The notes: generated by a model from the sequence alone, not told the origin. 64,000 nucleotides of DNA from Diphasiastrum complanatum (GCA_029204225.1 CM055102.1:31056607-31120606), one strand, 5' to 3'; shown: positions 34,036 to 46,805, counted from the stretch's first letter. A program made the numbers and translations.

Positions 34036-36310
34036 TATTGATGAGTAGATTTTAAATCACATGGATCCTACAAGGTTTGGAGTTCGCAATATTCATGATG
34101 GACCAACAATTAGACCGTCGAAAGTAGTTACATTGAAGGAAGAAAAGAATATAGGACCAATGACAAAAAAAACCAAGTTAAGCAACATTATAACATGGTT
34201 TTAAAATAGAAAAGTTCATCAGGAGATGCAGTTTCGATAGCTGAACCAAAAAATATACCGTCTTTATTGGATAAAGCTAAATGGAAGACCAAAAATGACT
34301 TTTCAAGTCAGAATTCTCGCAAGACATCACCTTCTAGGAAGTATTCACCTTTTCAGAAGACCTCATCTTCTAGAAGGTCATCACTAAGCTAAACGTAAAT
34401 CAAAGGTTAAGCCATTTGAAAAGAAGAACAGTCAGATGTAGTCCAGCATGACATGCCAGATCATTTCAAACGTTATACCTTGGATTATAGTGTTATTATG
34501 TTACCAAAAGCTCATCATGAACCCAAGGATCAAGTGCCAGAAACACAAGAAATTTACAATGGACCAACTAGGAAGATTGTTCAAGTCAGTGGAACACAAC
34601 TTACCCTAGAACAGTTTCAAGTTTTAACAAAGTTGTTGATTAAATATCAAGATTGTTTTGCTTGGACATACAAGGATCTAAAAGGGATTCCTACATCAGT
34701 AATTGAGCATACCATACCCTTGATACCTGATGTAGTGCCAAAAGTGACAAGATTCTATCGTTGCAATCCAAATGTCACTGATCTTATTAAAAAGGAGTTA
34801 CAAAGATTATTCGAAGCAGATTTTATTTACGAAATTGAACATATTGAATGGGTTTCGCCAATTGTTGTCGTTCCTAAGAATAAATAGGAAGATGAGAATT
34901 TCTGTGAATCTCAAAGCCTTGAACAAAGTGATGTGAAAGGATCACTTTCCGTTACCTTTTATAGAAAGCATATTGGATCGCCTTGGTTAAGCCTACAGTT
35001 TTTTGGATGGATTTAGTGGTTATAACCAAGTTAAAATTGCACATGTAGATCGACATAAAATAGCTTTTGCAACAGAATGGGAAACATATGGTTATAAAGT
35101 TATGCCATTTGGCCTTTGTAATGCACCAAGTTCATTTCAGCGAGTTATGCAATTTGCTTTCAAAGACTATTTGTAGAAATTTCTCGAAATTTATTTGGAT
35201 GATCCCGGAATCCATAGTGTTGATACAGACCATCTGGATCATTTGGAAAAAGTATTTGAACGTTGTCGCAAGTACCAAATTTCGTTAAATCCAGAAAAGT
35301 GTCAGATTTGGGTTACTCATGGAGTTGTTCTTGGACATGTGATATCAAGACATGGAATTGCTACGGAAATCAAAGTCATTATGGAGTTGCCGCCACCTGG
35401 AACAATTCGAGGAGTTTATATTTTGATGGGTCATGCAAACTAGCATTGGATATTCATTTTATCTCTTGCGGACTTAGCATATACAAGTTGACTACTATAC
35501 CAAGTTGAGTAGTATACCAATTTGGACGACTGAGGCGTTGGAAGCATTTGAGAAATTGAAGAAAGTCTTAGTTTTTGCACCGATTCTATGAGCTCCAAAC
35601 TGGACAATTGAATTTCATGTTCACACTGATGCATCAAAATATGCTATTGGATCAGTTTTGATGCAGACAAAAGAATACAAAAAAAACTATCCTATCAGAT
35701 TTGCTAGTCGACAACTTACTGATTCTGAGAAGAATTACTCCACAACAGAACGAGAAGCATTGACTATGGTATTTTCTGTGAAGAAATTTCGACATTATTT
35801 AATGGAAACGCATTTTGCATTTTATACCGACCATCAGCCATTGCTTTATCAAGTAAACAAGACATGCAATACGAGACACATTGCAAGATGGCTACTATTA
35901 CTAATTGAATTTGATTTTCGAGCTAATCATGGTTTCACATGATGGGATGGGAGGTGGACACTTCTCAACTGATATCACTGTTTGAAAGCTCTTACAATCA
36001 GGATGTTGTTGGCCTACACTTCATAAGAATACAAAAAAATTTATTCAATCATGTGATGTATGTCAATGAGCACGTCGCCCTACAAAGCAAAACTATGAGC
36101 CTTTACATCCAGTTCTGGCACAAGCATTGTTTGAGAAATGGGGACTTGATTATGTTGGTCCTATTCATCCCACGACAAGAGGATCGCAAGCCAGATATAT
36201 CATCATGGCCACAGATTATATGACCAAGTGGGTCGAAGCAAGAGCAATTCAAGTTGCCGATGCAAAGACTACGACCAAGTTCTTATATGAGACTATATAT
36301 CATTGTTATA
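34036..36310 (+). pseudogene. Tat-like gypsy pol (spacer, RT, RNase H, partial IN)
   Basis: A spacer leads to 34453, where the frame reads CFAWTYKDLKGIPTSVIEHT, VVPKVTRFYRCNPN, FEADFIYEIEH and SPIVVVPKN. Later blocks, in shifted frames, are FLDGFSGYNQVKIAHVDRHK, MPFGLCNAPSSFQRVMQFAF, the catalytic EIYLDDPGIHS, HLDHLEKVFERCRKYQISLN and LGHVISRHGIAT. RNase H has HTDASKYAIGSVL, NYSTTEREALTM and YTDHQPLLY. A deletion after LLIEFDFRA joins to the integrase zinc region (HDGMGGGHFSTDI, CDVCQ), then KWGLDYVGPIHP and IIMATDYMTKWVEARAI. It is cut at FLYETI near 36300. Tat-like affinity comes from the FAWTYKDLKGIP and FPFTES-type signatures. Confidence 0.9.
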
Positions 36311-36739
36311 TTTGGATGTCCACATATGAGAGTCACCAGATTTTATATCCGGCTCTTCAATCATTCGTCACATCTAATTTTATGTCTAATATTTGACTAT
36401 TTCATATCGATTGCAAAACATCTGATGATCATTTTTCTATCTTACATCTGATGTTATATCTGATGGTTCGTATACTACCAAAACACCATGAACGTCACAA
36501 TCGAGGCTCTTTAGCCGAGGCTTCCATCCGAATGTTTTGAACTGACTCTCTTCCACCGAATCTTCACTAAGAAACTCAAACCAAGTTTCCTCGACTGAGA
36601 GGTTCAACCGAAGTTTTCTATCGTAGGCACTATCTAGAATCCACTCTCTGATACATGGAATTTTTGTTTGACAAGCACTTTGCATTTATCGACTCTCTAT
36701 ATACGGCAAGTCATATTTGTAGAATAGCCCACGCATGAA
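36311..36739 (+). other. Leader-like sequence with short degenerate repeats
   Basis: Short words of the CCGAGGCTTCC/CCGAATCTTC and CAACCGAAG type recall the 25-bp array at 18.2-19.3 kb but do not form a regular array. The junction with integrase near 36300 is abrupt. No gene is seen. Confidence 0.45.
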
Positions 36740-38150
36740 TTTTTTAATCTATCCATCTCCAGATCACATTGTAAAGAGTTTAGGATATTTGTGCATATCC
36801 AAGTTTATGGGAGAACCATGTCACTTCACAATTGATTCCTGCATATACTTGAGATATTGGTCTTGGAGTCAACTACATAGCAATTGTGAAAAGTATGGTC
36901 CAATGTGCTTCGACCAAATGTTCCAACCAAGCGCTCCACCAAATGTTCTACTTGAGTGCCACAACCAAGTGGTCTCATACAATGCTACAATCACCTCGAC
37001 TTCTGCCGAATCTCTTGATTAAGCTTCAACAACATCTTTCAACCAAGGGATTCTTGCCGAAGCCATTACCAAGGACTCAACTGACAGCATCAACCAACAG
37101 ACCAACCAAATGAGTCCTTCATTCAATGAAAGTCCAGCTTGGATACTATCGACAATCCAAAGCTAGCAGCTGCATGTGCTTATATCACCAAATTGCAACA
37201 GTGAGACAATGTTCATGAAGAGGAACACAGATTGTAGACCAGCTGAGCAGGACCAAATGAACATCACCTGCCACTTCCTCAAACAACTACAGTTGATGGA
37301 TACTCAGCAGCCACAATCACCACACGTGTAATCACCTACTGCTACAAGATCCAGGTCCCAATCACCAACCGGGACATTCACACTACTGACATCATTTCCT
37401 CGCATCCAACAAGCAGTTGGTTCTGTGGTAGCATTTCAACAGCCACCATAGGCAACAGATTCATGAGAGGGAGAGAGGGAGCTTCCTGAAATCACATAAA
37501 CAAAAGTTACACTTGCAGTTGATCCCACTAAAGAAGACAGACGGGCAATTCAACGAGACTCAGCCAGGAAGAGCACCCCAGTCATAAACCTCGGGTTTCG
37601 AGCACCAGGGAGAAGACGATCCTTAAGGAGGGGGAAGTACAAGCATTGGGAAATCAGTCTTCTCCTCCAACCACTCTTACATCCACATCATCCACATTCC
37701 ATCATCCAGTTCTCTTGCCACAACATTTGTATCTACTTCCATGTCTGTTATATCATCCATATCATCTACCAATATCACTACCACCACAACTTCCATCATC
37801 AGAATACCACCACCACCACCACCTTACATCTTTCTGTTATTCCACCATCTCACTATTCATCTCTTTTTAAATCCTGTACTGAGGTAGCTAAAAGGTCATT
37901 ACAATGTCTTGAAGAGACCAACTACCACCTACATTGGTTGGTCAGCTATAAACAATATTTAAGAAAGCAGGTGAAGCTGCAAGAAAAGATAGTACAAAAT
38001 AAAAAAAAAGAATCAAAGAGATCCAGTTGAAAAGGCCAATACAAAAGAAAAGATCAAGAACCAAGACAAGATCTTGGCCGAGTCTCAACAAATAACGGAT
38101 CAAAGGAAAAGATGAAGACGACAATGGTCCTGTAGGATAAAGTGAGCTTC
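36740..38150 (+). other. Shared internal segment of Tat-like elements, copy 2
   Basis: It is homologous to 22400-23340 with added insertions, including an Asn/Pro/Gln-rich stretch at 36.9-37.1 kb and a CCA-triplet run near 37804. The most conserved peptide is TEVAKRSLQCLEETNYHLHW followed by LVSYKQYLRKQVKLQEKI, a basic, possibly coiled-coil stretch. The preceding QALGNQSSPPT block also matches copy 1. The protein family is unknown to me. Confidence 0.55.
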
Positions 38151-38900
38151 ATACCAAGTAATTGGTGATCAAAGCTTGACACTACAAAGATCTAAATCTG
38201 CAACTGTAATATTGTCAATTCCTTCACCTTCCACCAAACCCCTCATCATGTTTCCCTACCTTCATCAACCTATCCATTCCAATTTGTTTCTATCACCATT
38301 TTATAATCTCCTTGAAGACTGATAACCCAAGGTTTGTGTGACCTACCAATTGAAGGTTCTCCACTTCTCGTCGAGACAAGAGTGTCAATGAGGCCATAAC
38401 TTCGATTGGAAGAAGAATTGAGAAAACACCCTGAAGCAGAAGATGAATACAAAGAGTGCCAAGACAATTCATGATTATTTGGCAAGACCTACAAGGAATT
38501 GTCTGAGAAATTCAGAGAAAAGATTCAAAGGCAAATTGTAGAGGACAATACGTTCAAATGATCGAGAGCTGCTATACGAACAAGCTTATACCAGTGATTA
38601 GGCCTTATCTAGGACCCATTCCGTTGGGCATAAGAATGAGATTCATCACATTTGAAGCCATTGGAAAGGAGATAAGCTATGAGAAGTCTCTTGATAAAAA
38701 GAAAGCTGAAAAGAACAAGCATGAGACTCTCGATTACGCAAGGCTATCTGCTGCGACTTGAAGTTTTGTCGAGACACATGACGATATCAACAAATAAGTT
38801 CTTGGATTTACACAGGCAAATGTTGATCCATGCCTTTCCAAGAATCAAGCGTCAAAGCTGAGGCATTGCAGTGGTACCTGCAACACTATAGAGGGAGGAT
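38151..38900 (+). pseudogene. Unrecognised retroelement coding remnant, possibly gag
   Basis: An open stretch at 38558-38761 encodes IPVIRPYLGPIPLGIRMRFI, TFEAIGKEISYEKSL and a Lys-rich end, and continues in other frames to about 38870 (ETYDDINK, GFTQANVDPCLSKNQASKL). The linear order after the shared segment, and a composition like the helical part of gag, suggest it belongs to the same Tat-like element. No diagnostic motif is present. Confidence 0.3.
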
Positions 38901-39770
38901 AATGTTAGTTGATGCCATGCCCCTGACGTGTCGATGCAGTGTCTCATCACCCAAAAAGGGTTTCCAACAGAGATGATGTTGAGAGCTGAGTCTGAGAGCA
39001 CGCGAATTATTAGTGCTAGGCTAATTGAATATTGAGCCCCATGGTATTTTTCGAAAGATGGATAGCCATGTGGGAGCTAGTAATTTAGACTCTCTCAACT
39101 TGAATTATGTTTTAAATAAATAGGCCTCCTATTATCTAGTAAGAGGTGGAACTCAAATCCTTATAGATTGGCACTCTGTTGCAAGAGGTGGACTCTGATA
39201 CAATTGGGTTCTACAGCTCGTGGGTATAGATAGAGGCCTCCACCATGAGTTTCATAGCATGTGTTATGTACTTAATGTTGTTGCTCTTTGAATTGAAGAT
39301 TCTACTACTTGCATTTTAGATACAAGAGAGAAAAAGTAGGAGCTATTTTTGGCAATTTTTACATTGTTGAGGGATCTCCAAGATTCCAACCCTAACTTGG
39401 TAGGGATGAAAGATCCACAAAAATAGAATTAGAAATAGGTTTAGGGCTACTCATACCAGCCCAAAACCGTGATGGATTATGTATATATAGGTGATGATCT
39501 CTCACCAAAGTCAAACAAGCAAATTCATGTTTTTTCTCTCATATTGGTGCAATTGCTCTCTATGTTCATAATTCTTTGAGTTCTTTTGATTTCTAATCAT
39601 TATAGGATTGAATGTGGGTCTGGTGTACAGTGCTCAGACTGTGGGAGGAAGTACATTCACACGTGTGAAGGCTTCTTCAAGTTTTTTTTAAGTGAGATTC
39701 AAGCATATATTTTTGATGGATTTTGATGGTGCAACTTGTGATAATCTATTGCTTCCCTTATTCTCTATTT
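38901..39770. other. No gene recognised, probably LTR-derived
   Basis: There are two short direct repeats around AAGAGGTGGA (39150 and 39186), and a TATATATAGGTGATG promoter-like patch near 39482. A terminal TGTTGAGGG at 39366 may be an LTR start, but no partner copy is present in the window. Confidence 0.35.
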
Positions 39771-39773
39771 TCT

Positions 39774-42000
39774 TTATGTGTGTTTGCACTGACAAATGCT
39801 TTCTGATAATTTCTTTCTCTTGCACTTATACTCGTTCCATGACTCATTCGGAATATTTATCTCGAAGGAAGTATAGATTTGATAGACTTTGTGTGATGTC
39901 AAGTATCCAATAAAGATACTTCTACAACTGACAAGATCAAGCTTCTTTCTCAGGTCAGACAAAATCTGCACATAGCAAAGACAACCAAACACTTGGAGGT
40001 GTTTTAGACTCATTTTGTATCCATGAAAAGCTTTGAAGGGAGTCCTTGAGTCGACATGCTCGAAATTTTCAAATAGCTAGTTGTTGAAATTTCTTCAGCC
40101 CAAAAATTCTTAGGTAGCTAAACATTTGACATCATTGATCATGCTGCATTGAGTAGTGTTCAGTTCTTCCTCTCGGCTACTCCATTCTGCTGTGGTGTGT
40201 AGATGGTGGTGAACTGATGATAAATGTCGCATGAACATTTTGTCTAATAGATACTCTCCCCCACTATTTGTGCGCAATGTCTTGAGTTTTTGACTAGTAT
40301 GTGTCTCAACATACTGCTTGAATTCCTACAAATAGTTGAATGCCTCAAACTTGTTCTTGATGAACATAATGCTGGTGAATTTTGAATAGTCATCGACAAA
40401 AGTGATAAAATATAGTGCTAAATCCATAGAGGGAATAATCGTAGGGCCGCACAGATCACTATGTATCAGTTATAAAATGGACTTTGTTGTAGTGGCTTGT
40501 CCCTTTGGTAATCTTGATCTAGGTTGTTTGCCTAGTAAGCACATCTCACAGACATATCGAATGTCAGTGGAGGTAGCATTGATATTTAGATCCTTAACCA
40601 TACCATTATGATGCATGTACAAGATAGATGTCATGCTTAAATGTCCTAATCTTTGATGGTGTCATTTCCATGACCAGTACATAGGATTCAATATACTCCT
40701 AGTCTTGGATACACGGTACTCCAGTGAAACAAGCTGTTAGTTATGCCAAGTGATAAAAAAACTAATATCCTTGTGAGGCCTAGAACACACTAAATGAAGT
40801 CAGTACAAGGTTTGGGACAGTATATGCATGTGTAGATTAATCAATAGCAATCTATGAATAGAGGATCCATGCATAGAGACTCTATTCTAGATTAACCAAT
40901 GTATATAGGGGGCTCTAGGCTCTACTTAAGGAGGCCAAACTCGCCCTACTACCTCACCTTTTGGTTGATTCATTGCCAGGCTCTCACTCTACTTTCATGC
41001 TTCTTATTCCTTGGCTTGGGGGTGAAGCTTCTAGAGTTGATTGATTGCTTCTTGGGTGGTTTCTCCATCATGTGTTTCCCATTGTGTTTGTCTTGTAAGC
41101 AGGATCTTGAGGAGCTTTCCCTTATAGATGCCATGACTGGGCATTTGAAGTACTCACATTGGTTGAAAGTGCATAATCATGACTAAAATATACAGATTAC
41201 CTTCTCTGTTAGCAAAGAGGATTTCATTATGATCATTATCCAAAATAGTACATTGCTTTGCATTGAACAAGGCTCTACAACCTAGATCTATAAGCTTGCT
41301 GATAGAAAGTAAATTATTTGTTAGCTTCGGTACATAAAGTACTTCCTTAAGCAATGTTGAATTACCATTTGAAAGATGAAGATCTGATATGTACTGGAGT
41401 CACCAAAGTAAATATACTTCGAATCTGCTAACGTGGGTTATTCAAATAGGAACTTACATGGAGTCATGTGCTGAGAAACACTGGAATTGAGATACCATTG
41501 TAAGGCATCTCTACATTGTTGATCATCTTGTACCATTAGCAGCGTTGGATCTTCATGAGAGGTTCAGCTCAAGAGCAATACGAAGTTGTCATAAGAGAGA
41601 GAAAGACTGGATAGAAGAGACATGTTAGCATCTCCATTCGGTACCCATTGCAGCTAGTTGATTAAAAAATTGTTTGAATTGATTCAGATGATCAGTGACT
41701 GAGGTTCCTTCACTCATCTTAACTTCTTTCTCAAGAAGGGACAAGTCGATACATCTGTCGTTTCATATAGATCAGAAAGAATATCCCATGCTTCTTTGGA
41801 GCTAGAACAATTTGCTACATGAGCTATTTGTGAATCTTTAAGATTCAGAGATACAATGACAAGAGTTGTGCCATCCTTAGCTTCCCAAGTGGTCAGCATG
41901 TCAGGTTCAGCTGGCTTGGCTATCGAATATCCCCAAAGTTCTTTCTCAATGAGTATCATCTTCATGTTGAATTTTCACATGTGGAAATCATCACTGTTGA
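39774..42000 (-). pseudogene. copia gag, pre-integrase and integrase remnant
   Basis: On the minus strand, 42000-41714 is UBN2-type gag (LIEKELWGYSIAKP, AWDILSDLYETTD, FLRKKL). 41354-41154 reads EVLYVPKLTNNLLSISKLID and then YILVMIMHFQP, the pre-integrase domain. After a 456-bp insertion it resumes with HHQRLGHLSMTSI, CEMCLLGKQPRSRLPKGQAT and the integrase core: LIHSDLCGPT, FITFVDDYSKFTSIMF and LRTNSGGEY. It ends with LQVFGCLCYVQILSDLRKKL at 40013-39774. The first Asp pair of the core is recognisable; DNGGEY has become NSGGEY. RT and RNase H are missing. Many stops are present. Confidence 0.85.
40675..41130 (+). mobile_element. 456-bp insertion (solo-LTR-like) in copia integrase
   Basis: The insertion is flanked by CCATGAC at 40668-40674 and 41131-41137. 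Removing it with one copy restores the copia frame as TSNAQSWK, a stop, HHQRLGHLS. Its right half resembles 3240-3456, the LTR end that precedes a Met-type primer site. It is therefore read as a solo LTR or an LTR fragment. Ends are not the usual TG...CA and the repeat is seven rather than five bases, so the exact edges are uncertain. Confidence 0.6.
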
Positions 42001-42420
42001 GCTTATTGATCAAGTGGATCTCATAAGATATACCTTCCAAAATGGATGATCTAAGAAATTGTAAAATAGTTGTGAATACTATAACAATGTTTGCTAAATT
42101 TCCTCTCTTGGTTATTAAGTCTCTACCAATGCTAAATTCTCTTGCTGACACAAACACATGCTTAGAACCTGAACTTGCCAATCAAGCAACCTATCACTCT
42201 TACTCAATCAACCGAGAATACTACTGCTCATTACAGATCTCTATTCATCAGCATTTCCACAATGAGTGAAACATGACAAGCATAATTCAACAAACTATTT
42301 CTAAGCATTCAACATTACTACTCCAGCCTGTCATTTCAGTTAACTCAGATAAGATCTACTCACTTATCGTGCTTCTTATGAGTTCACTGTTCACAAATTA
42401 CAGACCTATAATCTCACACT
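42001..42420. other. Retroelement leader-like sequence
   Basis: Upstream (on the minus strand) of the copia gag. It includes an in-frame INKLNSDDFHM piece that normally opens copia gag. No primer site or LTR end was found before the family X LTR begins at 42421. Confidence 0.4.
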
Positions 42421-43183
42421 TTGTAGTGGGTTTCTTTCCTATCCTACCCTCAATCCAAGATCTAGCATCAAAGAGTAGAAGTTAGTCGTCACGCGGAAGT
42501 TCGTTCCCATGAGAGCAATAGCATATCTCAGAATTCAACATGAATGGAAGATTCAGATTTAACTCTAACATCCATTAACCCTAAGCATTAACACTACATA
42601 CATAATGAAAAAAGTTTACTCTTTCTCTCTATCCCTTTTTCTCTCACAAAAAGCATAAGAACATGCAATTCCAATAACAATCAAATCCAACAGTTAGCAA
42701 ATACAATAAAAAGCATGAGAGATGGAGGAAAAGTAATAGCGAGCAAGGACATTCATAAATCCATTTTACAAGAGAACCAGTCTGCTTTATTGAAATGAAG
42801 ATATGTACATGTTTTGGAAACTCGAGTTGGTCTCTTTTTATAATGGAGAGGAGGACCCTGGCCTCATAATCCTATTGGTCCATTTCTACCTCCCTAACTA
42901 TTCAAACTTAAAAAAAGTGGAAATCCATTTCAAAATTGGAGGGAACCAATTTGAATTTGAATTTGAACCAATTTTGGTGGGAGTCCCAACTTTATTCACT
43001 AACTTGACATTTAGGCTTGCAACATTAAAAGTCCCGCAAAAAGGCCTAAAGTCCTTTTATTGACTTTCTGATTATCAAATAACTATGTGATCATCGAATT
43101 GGACTTACACACGTAGGGTGCCAAATCTCTCTCACTTATTAACTAGGGTTAGGATTGCCTTGGGATCCGCAAACCCTCCAACA
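42421..43183 (-). mobile_element. LTR, family X, copy 1, 763 bp
   Basis: In element orientation it begins TGTTGGAGGGTTTGCGGATC at 43183 and ends CCCACTACAA at 42421. It matches 49989-50747 (759 bp) in the opposite orientation. Upstream in element orientation is GGTGGGGGATAC, a candidate polypurine tract, so this looks like a 3' LTR. Flanking five-base words (ACACT and GTATC on the plus strand) do not match. Confidence 0.85.
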
Positions 43184-43245
43184 GTATCCCCCACCAAAAG
43201 TGGTGGCGGTCCCATGACACCTCGCGGTCTTATTCACTTCGGGCT

Positions 43246-43569
43246 CTAGTTAGCCTCGCATCGTACCTTGATGAGATGGTACTGCACCTTCTCCATAAAT
43301 TTGAGGTGCTCCATATTGAAATCATACTTGTTTGAAAAAAAACACTTATTAGCTCTGGCAAGCCAATTGGAAATTGTCCAGGCTAGAAACCTTGACTCCC
43401 AAGAAACTCCCAGCATGGCTGCACGATAGTATAACCTTGTGATGGGCAACTGGTCTTGGACTTTATCGGACGTCATCGAAAGATATGGATTAAATGCCAA
43501 TGGAGGTAGGCAATCATCCCATCTCGTAGCAGTGGATGCCAACTGTGGGGAAGCAGACACTGATATCAC
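43246..43569 (-). CDS. Unrecognised ORF beside 3' LTR of family X element
   Basis: An uninterrupted 107-residue frame on the minus strand encodes a protein with TRWDDCLPPLAFNPYLSM, ITRLYYRAAMLGVSWESRFL and a C-terminal helical MEHLKFMEKVQYHLIK. No known motif was recognised. It ends about 60 bases before a candidate polypurine tract and the family X LTR. Athila-type elements, which use the tRNA-Asp primer, can carry an extra ORF at this place, so an element-borne ORF is a reasonable inference. It may be truncated at its N-terminus. Confidence 0.4.
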   Translation of the reverse strand: MISVSASPQLASTATRWDDCLPPLAFNPYLSMTSDKVQDQLPITRLYYRAAMLGVSWESRFLAWTISNWLARANKCFFSNKYDFNMEHLKFMEKVQYHLIKVRCEAN

Positions 43570-43599
43570 TCTATGGGCGGAAATAGATATCAGGACTCA

Positions 43600-44848
43600 T
43601 ACCACTTCTATTGGAAGAAAAACAAATTGTTATAACCAGGATCGTGGATTACTTGGAGAATGGAGTTATGAGCAGTTCTTTGTGTGTGAAATCAGATTAT
43701 CAATGTAGGAGTCATAGACTGTTGTGAAAGAAAGATTGCAAAAACAATTAGGCGTCTGAGACAGCCATGCAATCCTCTAATACTGATAACCTGATATTAA
43801 GAGAATGTAAAATCAATTTAGGCGTCGTAGACAGCCATGCAATTCTCTAATAATGGTGTTTATGTAAAAGAGAGTGAGAGTTATCATTCAACAAGAATGC
43901 AGTGAAGTAGAACAATAGCGAATCTGTATAATGAAAGGTTGTAAAAACAACAATTAGACCATAATACAATTGTGTTGATAAGCACGTGATCCTACTTACA
44001 GATCCAAGAACAATTGCTAAAGTTCTGAATTCTCTCTCTATATATAATCACTAACTCTGAGGAGTCAGCTACTGATAAATATTGTGCTCTCTACTATTTG
44101 ACCTCGCGTATTCACGTTCTATATCTTCAATCGCTCAATTACATGTATATATATCAGCTAAAAATCTTGTACTAACTTAACTTTACAATTACAAGATTGA
44201 TAACAGCTGCCAAATTGATCAGGGGATTGGATCGTTGATGGAGCGTGAAGATTTTCTGGTCTGATAATGAAAATCCGTGTATTTCTGCAGATTAGAAATG
44301 CGACACCCTTTGGCCTTTTGGCCTTTGCCTTTACTTGAGGGCAGCCTTCGGGATTTGTAAGACACCTTCGGCATTTGAAAGACACCTTTGGGATTTGTAG
44401 GACATTGTCTTTACCTATAGGACATCTTCACTTTTTGTAGAGCAAGTGTCGCAATTTTTGCCTGTGTAAAAACCCGTGTAAAACCGCAATGTCGGGTTTT
44501 TTGCCTGTGTAGAAACCCATATAAAACTGCAGTGTCGCCTGTCCAAAATTGTATGTAAAAATGCAGTGTTGCATTTTTCGCCCTAATTGTCGCCTGTCAA
44601 AAACCCCGTGTAAAAATATAGTGTCGGGTTTTTCGCATTTTTCGGCTGTCATAGAACCCGTGTAAAAACGCAGTGTCAGGTTTTTTGCATTTTTCAACTG
44701 AGTAAAAAATCAGACTGTAGCGACAATTAGTTCAAAAATACAGACTGTTTAAAAACAGTTCATTTTCTGCAGGTTACATTTGAGAGAGTAAAATTAGAGA
44801 ACGAAGGAGGGCTGTTGGGATGAGTAGGAGTTAGATTAAATTCCAACA
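43600..44848 (-). mobile_element. copia element 2, left LTR, about 1.25 kb
   Basis: In element orientation it begins TGTTGGAATTTAATC at 44848, preceded by the polypurine tract AGGGAGAG. It matches the partial LTR at 46819-47366. Inside, at 44280-44750, is a minisatellite of GTGTCG and AAAAACCCGTGTAAAA words. The similarity to the right-hand copy continues for several bases into a decayed primer site (TGGTATGAGTCC against TGGTATCAGAGCC), so this copy may derive from another element's 5' LTR by recombination. Confidence 0.8.
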
Positions 44849-46805
44849 CTCTCCCTTAAGCTAACTGCTACGAATCTGATCTGCAATTGAGATTTAACAT
44901 ACCTATTAAAGTAGAATGCTTATCTCTAGACAATGGCTTTGTCAAATTATCAGCCAACATACTGTCTGTATGACAGTAACTTAGTACAACATCTTTAATC
45001 TGAACTTTCTCTCTAAGAAAATGGAATTGAACTTCTATATGCTTAGTTCTATTATGAGTTCATGGGCTCAGAGATAGAGCTATGCAGCTCTGATTGTCGC
45101 ACTGGAGTATTTTTGGACTGATATGTGGGAATTGAAGATCCTGCAGCAGCCTCCTTAGCCAGATTATCTCCTTCACTGCTGATGGAATTTTACATATTCA
45201 GATTCTGTGGAGGACAGATAAATGCATTTCTGCTTTCTGTTGTTCCGTGATATGAGTCCTCCTGCAAGGAAACAAATGTAGCCTGATGTGGATTTTTTGG
45301 TATCCACGTCTCTAGCCCAATTTGAATCTGAATAAGTGGTCAATGTGAGTGCAGCTTCTATTTTGCCATTATAACTCAAAGTATAGTGCTTTGTAGATTG
45401 AATGTACCTCAGTACTCTTTGCAGAGCTTTCTAGTGCTGTAAGCCTAGATTGGACATGTACTAAGACAATGTGCTTACTACATATGCTAGATCAGGTCGT
45501 GTGCAGATCATAGAATACATAATAGATCCTATGACAGACTGATAAGGTTACTTGCACATTTCTTGTTGATCTGCTTGAGTTTTGGTACACATGTCTTTGG
45601 ACAGCTTAGCTCCTGGATCAATAGGTGTGTCTATGGGCTTGCAGTCCTCCATGCCATATCTGCGAAGTACATTAGTCAAGTAGGATTCTTGGCTTATAGT
45701 TATCCTTTTGCCTGCGCAATCTCTACTGATCTCCATACCAAGAAGGTAATGGACTGGGCCTAAATCAGTCATCTCAAACTCTAATGGAAGCAGAGATTTG
45801 GTTTCCTATAATAACTGATTTGAATTGCTGATAATTAAAGAATCATCAACGTATAATGCTATTATAACATAGCTTGACCCTTTACGCCTGAGATATACAT
45901 TGCAGTCTACAGAGCAAGAAGTAAAATTGTGCTACAACGAGAAGTGATTAATTCTATCATATCAGGCCCTGGGAGCTTGCTTAAGACCATATAAAGCCTT
46001 ATGCAATTTACATACCATATGCTCCTTGCCTTGAAGGACGTAACCTTTTGGTTGATAGATGAATATATCTTCTTGTATAAATCTGTGTAGGAATGTCGTC
46101 TGGACGTCCATCTGGTGAATGTCCATATCTTCTGCAACAGCTATAGCCAATAAGGTACGAATAGACTGATGCAGCTATAGCCAGTAAGGTTTCAGTGTAG
46201 TCTATTCCATATACTTTTTTTAAGCCTTTAACCACCAGTCTAGCTTTCCATTTGGATATGGATCCATCTGGCCTTCAGCTTAAAGATCCACTTGGAGTCA
46301 ATTGGTTGTACACCAGTAGGAGGATTGACAAGACTCCAGGTCTTGTTCTTCATTAGAGACTGATACTTAGCATCCATGGCAGCCTTCCAATTGTCTGCAT
46401 TTGGAATCAACTGCTTTAGTGCTAGAGTAGTTCTGCATATAGCAGGCCGTAGAGATTGATTTTGCCTAGAACGTTTGAGGTAAATGGGCATTGGTTGTCA
46501 TGAATCGTGCAGCTTTCAATAGTGTGCGGTTCTTCCGCTTAGCTACTCCTTTTTATTGAGGAGTGTAGCTTGTAGTAAATTGATAGTGCACACCACATGA
46601 TGACAATAGTCCTTCATCTCATTTGATAGGTACTCTCCCTTGAATCAGACCGTAGGACCTTGATTTTCTGACCAGTTTGATTTTTAGCATATTGCTTAAA
46701 TTCTTTGAAGCAATTGAATGCTTTTGACTTATTCTTAATGAGCATTACACTGAGAGTAGTCATCAATGAATGTAATAAAGTATAGAGCCTTACCCAATGA
46801 ATCTT
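44849..46805 (-). pseudogene. copia element 2 internal region (IN end, RT, RNase H)
   Basis: From right to left on the minus strand it holds an integrase core end (46859-46614: FNCFKEFKQYAKNQTGQKIK, LRSDS), then RT with LKQLIPNADNWKAAMDAKYQ, NKTWSLVNPPTG, DSKWIFKLKA, MDVQTTFLHRFIQEDIFIYQ, LYGLKQAPRA and VIIALYVDDS (catalytic YVDD kept), then LGPVHYLLGMEISRDCAG. RNase H has YSDSNWARDVDTKKSTSGYI and LSSTESEYV. Gag and protease are gone: integrase sequence is joined almost directly to the primer site. Frameshifts are numerous. Confidence 0.85.
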
